Of a stretch of DNA of 64,000 nucleotides, positions 48,001-57,518 are shown in pieces; within the stretch, counting starts at the first letter, position 1, and every line of letters begins with the position of its first letter. This DNA is from Holothuria scabra (lineage: Eukaryota; Echinodermata; Holothuroidea; Aspidochirotida; Holothuriidae): NCBI GenBank assembly GCA_037179385.1, contig CM074193.1, forward strand, positions 38,720,846 through 38,784,845, in the 5' to 3' direction. The notes under the pieces are model-generated. The model made no database searches and was not told the origin of the DNA. It saw only the letters and a program-made list of their open reading frames with translations. The position numbers and the translations under genes were made by a program.

Positions 48001-51000
48001 TCAGTATTAATACTAATAGATTAAAAGGAATAATTCTTTGCTCGATGTTACTTCAGAGAAGCACATGTTTCGCATTTATTGGCTCTTATAAAATATTGAA
48101 TAATTATTCTGTTACCATATTTATCAAACGACCACATTTATCAAACAAATTCTTTTCATTTATTTATTTTTGTTTTATCTATTTTTATTTTTTGTTTTAC
48201 AGTACTGGAGAGATGAACGACTGTCTTGGAATCCTGCCGACTTTGATGATGTATCCCACCTAAGGCTGGACCCGAGTGAAATTTGGACGCCCACCATTTA
48301 TATAGGCAACTCGTAAGTGTTTTTTTTCGTTCCTGGGCAGTGTGTTATACTAAAAACTAACTACTATACTGTTAAAACTAGAATCATTTAATTGTGTATT
48401 GACTTCATCAATGTAATCGTCCGTGTCTTGTACTACGACGGCGTCACCTTTGTCCGCAGGTTTGATGATGATATTTTCATTAGTTTTAAGGTTCTTGAGA
48501 GCCTGACGCTAGCCGGGAGAGAGGTTATCTGGCTTCGGTCGATCGGTGGATCTCTTTCCACTAAGCAGTTTATCCAGGTGAACTGTAGCACTTTTGGCGA
48601 AGGCATCGATGTAAGGGTTGCGTCCCTCAGGGGGAGTCCAAGAACTTGGTTTCTTGTATATCTTGACTTTTGGAGGGGCGTTATCAGAGGAGTTTGTTTT
48701 GTCCGCAAAAAAATCTTTAAGACGTACGCGTCGGTTCAACTGATGAATATCTATAGCCGTCTCAACTGGGTCTAGTTTAGTGGACGGACAGAGGGAGAGG
48801 CCAAGATTGAGAAGATTATGTTCGTCAGAAGTGAGTTTAGTTGTAGACAGATTAACAACATTAGACTCCTGGTTGGTACGGGTTGGAGGTTGTTTAGTGT
48901 TGTATTAAGGATCGGTCAAGTTTAGTCCTGATGAGGAGACAAGATTCCCTATTTTTTTGTTTTTTCTGTCAAAGCATTTCTTTCATTTTAGGAATAGGTT
49001 TTAGGATAGGTTCAGGATTTTTTTCACTCCATGAAAACGTCTGGATTATGTTGTGAAAGAAGATTGAATTTTGAGCATAATGTCCACAACCTCACTCTTA
49101 GTTTCACCAGGGGGTATCCTTTGAGCCTAGTCAAGCAACAAATTGGTAGGACTCGCCGTGCTTCACGCGAATCACTTCTTTCGTACAATCGCATAACTAA
49201 CAGTGGCAATCGCATCCTGTGGTGAAACATCATCCTGCCACTAGAAAACTTTCGAAACACATTTAGTCTTCTTGGAAAATAATGAAAATGATTCACTTGC
49301 TGAACTTTTCGGACAACCCCCCATTATTGCTACCAAACAAACCCCCAACCTCAGATCGTTACTTGTATGTTCTACATTAAGATCTACTAATACCTAACAG
49401 GGTAATACTCCATGTAAGAAGCCGCGTCAGGTTTGTCAACACATGTTGATCGGTGACTCCCTAATGGTATAACTGTCCACTCTGGTCCTAACAATTGCGA
49501 TTCCTTCAACGTAGTGTATATTATCTCATGCAGCAAATGTTTGCTACGTTGGAGAAACCAGTAGACAATTTAGATTGAGATTCAACAATCATATAAACAA
49601 AGCTTTCGTAACGCGAATCCCAACGGATTCCCAGTTGCGGAATATTTCCAGAGTAGCGGGCACACAGGTGAAGACTTGAGATTTACCATTGCCCTCGGTA
49701 GGTTTCGATGCAGTGAAGACCGTAAGCGCCACGAACTCAGACTAATTTTACGTCTTAATAGCCACAGGCAAGGTCTAAATAGAGATTTTTCTTATTTATC
49801 AGGATGCAGTTTTTTTCAAACTCGGATGCTTTGCTATTTAATATTACTTGTAATCTAAATTTAGTGCTTTAATTTTTAAGTAGATATGAACAGATTTTAT
49901 TTGTCAGTAAGACAGTTTAATTACTTGAAAATATCTCACGCACTCGCATCTTGTCGCTTTCATAAACTGTTTAGCATACCAAGGTCGAAATGCTGCGGAG
50001 CACTGTGGAAATGTGTAGGTCGAAAAGAGGTAGTAAAAAGTGCTGACAAAGTTTGAAGAAAACTCGACGACGTTTCGGGTATGAACCCTTCATCAGGTGG
50101 CAAAAACCAAACTGAACAACAAACAGTAACAATTGGACAAGACAAACATCAAATCCGAAGCGGTCATTGTAAAAACAACCGGACGAAAGTTATTCTGTAT
50201 TTCTGGAGAGAAAATTGATTCACTCGGGGTATTTATAGCCTGTTGTCGCTTCTGAGGATCACGAGCTGTTCTAGCGTAGTGGTCATAGACTCTGCCCGGA
50301 AAGCGGAGGATGGTGGGTTCGGTCCCCCGTGCGGCTCAATTTTTCTCTCTGGTGTTTTTCTTCAACCGTTCCTTCTTTGATAAGAGTTTATACTCTATCT
50401 TGGATTCATGATCGAATGTATAACTACAACACCTTCGATCTATTTTATATATATATATATATATATTTATAAGGTCGAAATGCTGCGGAGCACTGTTGAA
50501 ATGTGTAGGTCGAAAAGAGGTAGTAAAAAGTGCTTAAAAGTTTGCGGAAAACTCCACGACGTTTCGGGTATAAACCCTTCATCAGGTGGCAAAAACCAAA
50601 CTGAACAACCAACAGTAACAATTGGACACGACAAACATCAAATCCGAAGCGATCGCCGTAAAAACAGAACCGGACGAAAGTGACTGTCAGAAAACATGAG
50701 TGCGAAGGATGAAACACAAATCAAAAAAAGAAAAAGAGCGTCCTGGATGAAAAAATGCACGTAAAAATCGAACATGTTCTTAAAAAAGGGAAAACAGGAG
50801 ACAAAAACTAGCTCCATTTCGGGATAACAGACCATCAGGATGATACCCCCTCAGAGGAAGTTCCCAACCCCGCCAACCCTGTCCGTTCCTCCTGGACGCC
50901 CAAGCCAGGAGAAAATCCCACCCTTGACAATGTAATCAATACCATTTACAAAGATGTCAACGACCTCCTCCCTCCTAAAATGACCGCACTGCGTAACCTT

Positions 51001-53289
51001 CGTCCTGAAGAACGAGATGCCATTTTATCCCTCAAAAGTAACAGGGATATCATTATTAAACCAGCTGACAAGGGTGGTGCTGTCGTGGTGTGGCGGAAGG
51101 ACCTGTATATTGCTGAGGCCAACAAACAGCTATCCGACCAAAGTGCTTATTTAGAACTTCCCGCTGACCCCACTCCTGAGTGCCAAAAGTTAGTTAAAAA
51201 CACTTTGACCCAACTCATGGACAATAAACAACTACCCCAAAACGCTACTTCTCTACTCCACCCTTGCCCACAGATTTCTAACTTCTACCTGCTTCCCAAA
51301 ATCCACAAAGCCAACAACCCTGGCAGACCTATCGTCTCTTCACACAGCTGCCCCACCGTACTTATTTCTGAGTATGTGGATTCTGTGCTCTCCCCTTTAG
51401 TTTCAGCTTTGCCGTCGTTTGTTCAAGACACGCCACATTTCTTGAGACTTATTCGTGACTTTGAGTTTCCTGATAATTGTGGAGAACGTCTTTTATTCAC
51501 CATGGATGTGTCCAGCCTCTACACGTCAATTCCTCATAATGCTGCCTTAACAGCTATCCGTTACTACCTAGACAAACGGCGTGATCCCCTTGTACCGACT
51601 GACACCTTCCTACGTTTAACGGAACTTGTTCTCAAGCAAAATTGTTTTCAGTTTAATGGGCGTTTTTTCCGTCAAGTTAAAGGAGTGGCCATGGGAACCA
51701 AAATGGGTCCCTCTGTTGCCTGTTTGACCATGGGCCACTTTGAAGAACAACTTTTTTCTCAGTATACCGGGCCACGACCTATACTTTACAAAAGGTATAT
51801 TGATGATATTGTAGGAGTTGCCTCTGGATCCCGTCGTGATTTAGAAACTTTTATCGACTTTGTTAATTCCTTTTGCCCCTTTTTGAAATTTACCCATTGT
51901 ATCTCGGACTCATCTGTTGTTTTTCTCGACCTTAAACTGTCCATCAACAACCGTACAATTACCTCTAACCTACACTTTAAGCCAACCGACTCGCATAACT
52001 ACCTTTTGTACCCTTCCAATCACCCCAAATCTTGCACTGAATCGATCCCTTATTCCCAGCTCTTGCGAGCCAGACGAATTTGTTCGGAGGATTCTGACTT
52101 CTCTACTGCCTCTGAAGAAATTTTGTCCTTTTTTGAAAAACGCCAGTACCCTGCCAAAATCCTCTCTAATGCCCTACGCAGAATTCAAGGAACCAGCAGA
52201 AAAGAAGCCTTGGAGAAAAAGAGCAAATCTGGTACCAATCTACGTATTCCTTTACTTATTTCTTATCACCCTTCGATCCGTCCTATTTTACACGCTATCC
52301 ACAAAAATGTAAAGTTGCTCCGACAAGACCCCTCAACCCGTGATGTTTTCCCGGAACCCCCCATCACTGCCTTTAGAGTTGAGAAAAATTTAGCCAACCA
52401 TTTAGTTCGGGCTTCCCACCCACAAACTTCTTTCGACGACACGGCTGGTACATTTCCATGTAACCGTCCGAGGTGTAATACATGTCCAGTTGTCGGCAAA
52501 CACGACCTCGTCAACATTTCTGGCCCCAACGGCAATAGCTTTATTGTCAAACAAAGATTCTCCTGCATTTCCTCAAATGTAGTATATATTTTAGCTTGTG
52601 GGAGATGTAACTCGTTGTATGTGGGAGAGACCAAGCGCCGCCTCGCGGATCGAGTCACCGAGCACCTTAGGTCCATCAAACAGAATCTCCATGGATACCC
52701 GGTGGCTGCACATTTCAACCCCCCTTCACCTTGTTCAATACAGCATTTAACCGTTACGGCAGCTGTAATGTGCCGAGGCTCCGATCGTGACCGCCTTAGT
52801 GCTGAAAACCGACTGATCATGAGGCTAGGTACTCTCGCTCCACACGGGCTTAACGTTAGAATTGACCTTTTGTAATATTCATCCCCTTTTTGTACCAGTT
52901 TTTACTCCTTTTACACTTACCCGTTCGTGCTCGTTTTTTTCTGTGTAGGCCTTATTTACAATTTTTTTTCCGGAGCTAGTTTTTGTCTCCTGTTTTCCTT
53001 TTTTTAAGAACATGTTCGATTTTTACGTGCATTTTTTCATCCAGGACGCTCTTTTTCTTTTTTTGATTTGTGTTTCATCCTTCGCACTCATGTTTTCTGA
53101 CAGTCACTTTCGTCCGGTTCTGTTTTTACGGCGATCGCTTCGGATTTGATGTTTGTCGTGTCCAATTGTTACTGTTGGTTGTTCAGTTTGGTTTTTGCCA
53201 CCTGATGAAGGGTTTATACCCGAAACGTCGTGGAGTTTTCCGCAAACTTTTAAGCACTTTTTACTACCTCTTTTCGACCTATATATATT

Positions 53290-53342
<53 letters not shown>

Positions 53343-55131
53343 ATATATTAACAGTAACAATTCGGCACCTAGGGGGAAAGCTGTTGTTAAAAAGTCAACC
53401 TTACGGGGGAAAAAATTTGGGAGAAAAAATACTTTCGCTTTAGCGTTTCCATATATATATATATATACCACTCTATTGAACATTAGGGGGAAAATTGTAT
53501 ATGTTGATACGTTTAGGCGAAAAGAAAAACAATAAAATACATAACTGTATATTTCACCTTTAAGGAAAAACATATACATGTACGTAAATTCAATAGTCCA
53601 TAAGTTGTACGTGTTAACAGATAGGCGTCCGTAATTTGGTCAACATTGAAGTAATTAGGTATATTACGTACCCCATATGTATTTTACTATACACTAACGT
53701 ATTCCCATTAAAACAGTGTGTGAAAACGTAAAGGGGAACGTAGATTTTCCCCCTAACGGTAATTTCCCCCTAACGTTGATATTTTGACCAAAAATTTCCC
53801 CTTATTGCACAATTAGGTATATATATATATTAGCATATTTATATGTATATGTATATATACACATACCTAGTGGCTAGAGGTTATGATCCGCAGCTGGTTC
53901 AAAAGCAGTTCGATAGGGCGGACAAACAAAAGAGATCTAGCTTGCTCAAACCACAAAAAAGAAACTGTTCTAGCCGCAGGTACCCACTTGTGTTAGATTT
54001 TAATCCGGCATTACCCAATATTAGTGCCATTATTCGCAATAACATTCACATCCTGCATAGTTCCCTCCATATGAGGAAGGTCTTCCCAGACAATTCTATT
54101 TTCACCGCCTACCGGAAATGCAGATCCCTTAAGAATATGCTAATGAGATCAAAACAACCCAATCAAAACGAAACAACGAATACCACTGACTTAGGGTGCT
54201 ATAAATGTAACCGATCAAGATGCGACCTTTGCATTAATTTTTTATTACAGGGTTCCTCTTTTTCTAGCTGTACAACGAAGAAGGTGTATTACATAAAGAG
54301 TTGTCTGTCATGTACCAGTAAATGTTATCTATTTAGCTACTTGCTTAAAATGTCAGAAGCAATATGTACGATCAACAGCCACTGAATTTAAAATCCTTCT
54401 TAATAATCGAGTTAGATGTGAGCTGGCGGTGCATTTTTATTCTGCCCCACACCATATTTCTGATATAAAATTTATTATTATTGAACAAATTAACACCTCA
54501 CAAAACATTGGCTCCCTTCTCACCAAAAGAGAGGGTTACTGGCTGGCCCATTTCAATACTTTACATCCCTCAGGGCTTAAGAAAAGGAAAGAATTTAATT
54601 CATACAAAAGAGCAAGTTACTTACGGTAAAGGTAATGGACCATTTAACTTTTTACATTTTGGCTATTTTGTGTTGAAAAACTGTTCACCTATTCTGGTTC
54701 TAGGCCTTTCCTAGCTCCCTTAGTTTCCAATTATTTTACTACTTTTTTATCTTGGACCTTTATGCTAGAATTTTTATCTTTTTTTAAGTTTGGGTTTTTT
54801 TTGTTATCCTAAGCCTCTTATCTGTTTTATCTTCTTTACTCCTTTATGAAGCTAGTTTTTAGAATGTTTTTCTTAATTAGGACCGTTTAACTTGCTTGTA
54901 TCTTTATTAGAATGTTTTTTATTGAGGTGTTTTACATTGAGCGTTTTTAGGTTTGCTTCATTCGAGCTGAAAAAGGATGAAATAAATAGCCACAAGCTAC
55001 TCGATTCAAGGTGTGCTATGTCATCTATGAGCGTGCAGTTGAAATTCTAGTTTTTCATGCTTTGTTTACATTAGTTTCCAGCTATAATTCTGTGAATCCT
55101 TCGGGATCCTGTTCACTTCGCCGAAACATCG

Positions 55132-55196
<65 letters not shown>

Positions 55197-55223
55197 TCAC
55201 ACATATATATGTATGTATATATG

Positions 55224-55254
<31 letters not shown>

Positions 55255-55581
55255 TCACACATATATAACGATGGATCGACCAGATGGGCGAAATCGGTTT
55301 ACCGCCAGTTCAGCTGGAGAAAGAAGTTTTAGTATTTCACTATTGCTTCTTAGATATACAAATGCACGTTATTTCAATGGCCGGCAAGTCCTCAATGTTA
55401 ACGGATAGATGTAAGTTAGTTGGTCAACATCGAAGTAATTGCAAAGACATTACGTGGAAAATCGGACCTGCGTTACGCATTCCCATATAAAACAGTGTGT
55501 GAAACATTAAGGCGAAACGGTTTTTTCGCCCAAGGGTTCTCCCATCAGTCGCGTATTTTCATGTTATATTTCGCCTAAACC

Positions 55582-55678
<97 letters not shown>

Positions 55679-57420
55679 AACCGTAATAGTAAAAATTAAT
55701 TAGTAATGTCAACCAGGCAATGGTAAAGTGCTCAACCCTGTGAAGGGAGCTGTAATATTGAAAAGGTTGCAATAAGTTCTTACAACATAGCTTTATAGAA
55801 CTGTTTCGTAAGGGCCAATAATGTAGGTCCTCACTCCTCAGAAGCCTGAAGTAGAATGATGTCAATAACGTTAAATACGTATATGTTCGCTGCTTTTGAA
55901 GGTGTCCGTTTTTACGCACGTGTTCGTTCCGTGTTGGATGTGAACAGGCACGAACGGTGTACAGCGAGCCAAGATACATTACCTATTAGAATAATTACAC
56001 AGTTGATGTTTGTTCCTGTTTCTAAAAGAGCTTACCAGTTCGTTTCTTTTATTTAGAGTTGCTAAGGAAGGTTTGAGTATAATGAAGAACTTTTCTTCCA
56101 GACAGAGATTACAAGTTTTAGATGAAGTAGAGTATGCTCGAGCTTTGTTCATTAGTTTCCATTTTACGGAGTGTTCTACATTTGTATCCTATAGTTTCCA
56201 GATGTATTCACTGAGTGCAGTTGCGTTTCTTTTGTCTTTGTGTTTAAAGCTAGACTTGTGGGCGGTGTATCTTGTTTTGAATGTGTTCTCTGTTAGACCA
56301 ATGTATGTTTCTTCGTTGTTGTTGTCCTGGCGTGTTACAGTTGCTTGGTACACAATGTTGTTCGTGAGGCAGTTGCCTTCCAATGGGCACTCACTTTGCT
56401 TTCTGCAATTGCAGTTGCTTCGCGTTGCTGGTTGTACTTCCTGTTTTGCCAGTATGTATTTGTTGTGCGCCGATATAATTTGGTCTATGTTTGCCATGCA
56501 GCTGTAATTCAGTTTCACCGTGTTCCTGTTGAGTAAAGTATGTAGTTTGTGCCCAGGTGGGAAGCAGCTGTCCAAGAGGTTAAAGAATTTCTTGCCAATG
56601 TTGGTTGTGACACTGTCACTAAACGGGGGGGGGGGGGGGGGTTAAACCAGGTTATGTTCCTATTTCGTCTTCGTTTCGGGGCTCCCTTGGAATGACTGGT
56701 GCCAGGAGGTTGGGTCTCGTACTTTAGGTTGTACCCATAGCCACTTCTTAGTAATGCTTCTTGGTATACGGGTGATGATGCGTTGAATGTGTTTTCGTCG
56801 GAAGAAATGTTGGATAGTCTCCTGTTGATGCTTTCTGGGATGTTCTTTATGATAAGTGGGGGGTGGTTGCTCTGTTTGTGCACATAGAGAGGGGTGTTGT
56901 TTTGCTTCATGTATGGCTTGTATGTGCTTGTGCTAAGATCAAGGGTAAGGTCTAAGAAGTTCACTATTTTTTTGTTTGCTTCAATTTCTATTTCAAGATT
57001 GTTATTTGAGAATATCTTGCATATTTCTTTCTTTATTTTTTCTGTTTGCCTTGGTGTTGCTTTGTAAACAGCCAAACCGTCGTCTCTGTATAGGCCGACA
57101 TTCATGTTAATGTGCTGAAGTTGTGATAGGAGGTACAATCCTATTAGTTCACAAGTTTCAGCACCGTCGAAACTACCCATGGTGACATCGAATAAAGATT
57201 CGGTACGCTGGCTCGCTGTACACCGTTCGTGCCTGTTCACATCTAACACGGAACGAACACCTGCTTAAAAACGGACACGTTCAAAAGCAGCGAACATATA
57301 CGTATTTAACGTTATTGACATCATTCTACTTCAGGCTTCTGAGGAGTGAGGACCTACATTATTGGCCCTTACGAAACAGTTCTGTAAAGCTATGTTGTAA
57401 GAACTTATTGCAACCTTTTC

Positions 57421-57518
<98 letters not shown>

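Larger units (their letters stand above)
50475..53281 (+). mobile_element. Penelope-like element 1, nearly complete, with inverted arms
   Basis: An RT/GIY-YIG reading frame (50980-52875) lies between arms 50506-50815 and 52972-53281. The arms are reverse complements over 310 nt with very few differences seen by eye. A second direct arm copy lies at 49981. (TA)n tracts abut both outer ends (50445-50470, 53280-53349). The open frame and matching arms suggest a recent insertion into intron 4 of receptor copy 2. Confidence 0.85.
55755..57426 (-). mobile_element. Penelope-like element 3, truncated, with 217-bp inverted arms
   Basis: The arms 55755-55971 and 57210-57426 are inverted copies with few differences. 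Between them, on the minus strand, lies an RT fragment that starts inside the arm and picks up at motif B. Its [11 protein letters not shown] carries the catalytic Asp pair (YRDD), followed by [13 protein letters not shown]. Then come the linker and a GIY-YIG part (NNIVYQATV...[16 protein letters not shown]). The reading frame is broken by a C-run (G-run on plus, 56624-56641). The N-terminal half of RT is missing. Confidence 0.82.

Noticed and set aside
48392..48775. Plus-strand 127-codon frame
   Set aside because: It is the opposite strand of the Penelope-like N-terminal fragment, whose minus-strand translation carries the conserved motifs.
52266..52820. Minus-strand 184-codon frame
   Set aside because: It is antisense to the intact RT/GIY-YIG gene; the plus frame has all domain motifs.
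55090..55135. CCGAAACATCG near a (TA)n tract as a third hammerhead motif (element 2)
   Set aside because: There is no CUGANGA core upstream at the right distance and the flanking stems do not pair.
56010..56507. Plus-strand 165-codon hydrophobic frame
   Set aside because: Antisense shadow of the element 3 GIY-YIG fragment; the hydrophobicity results from reading the complement.
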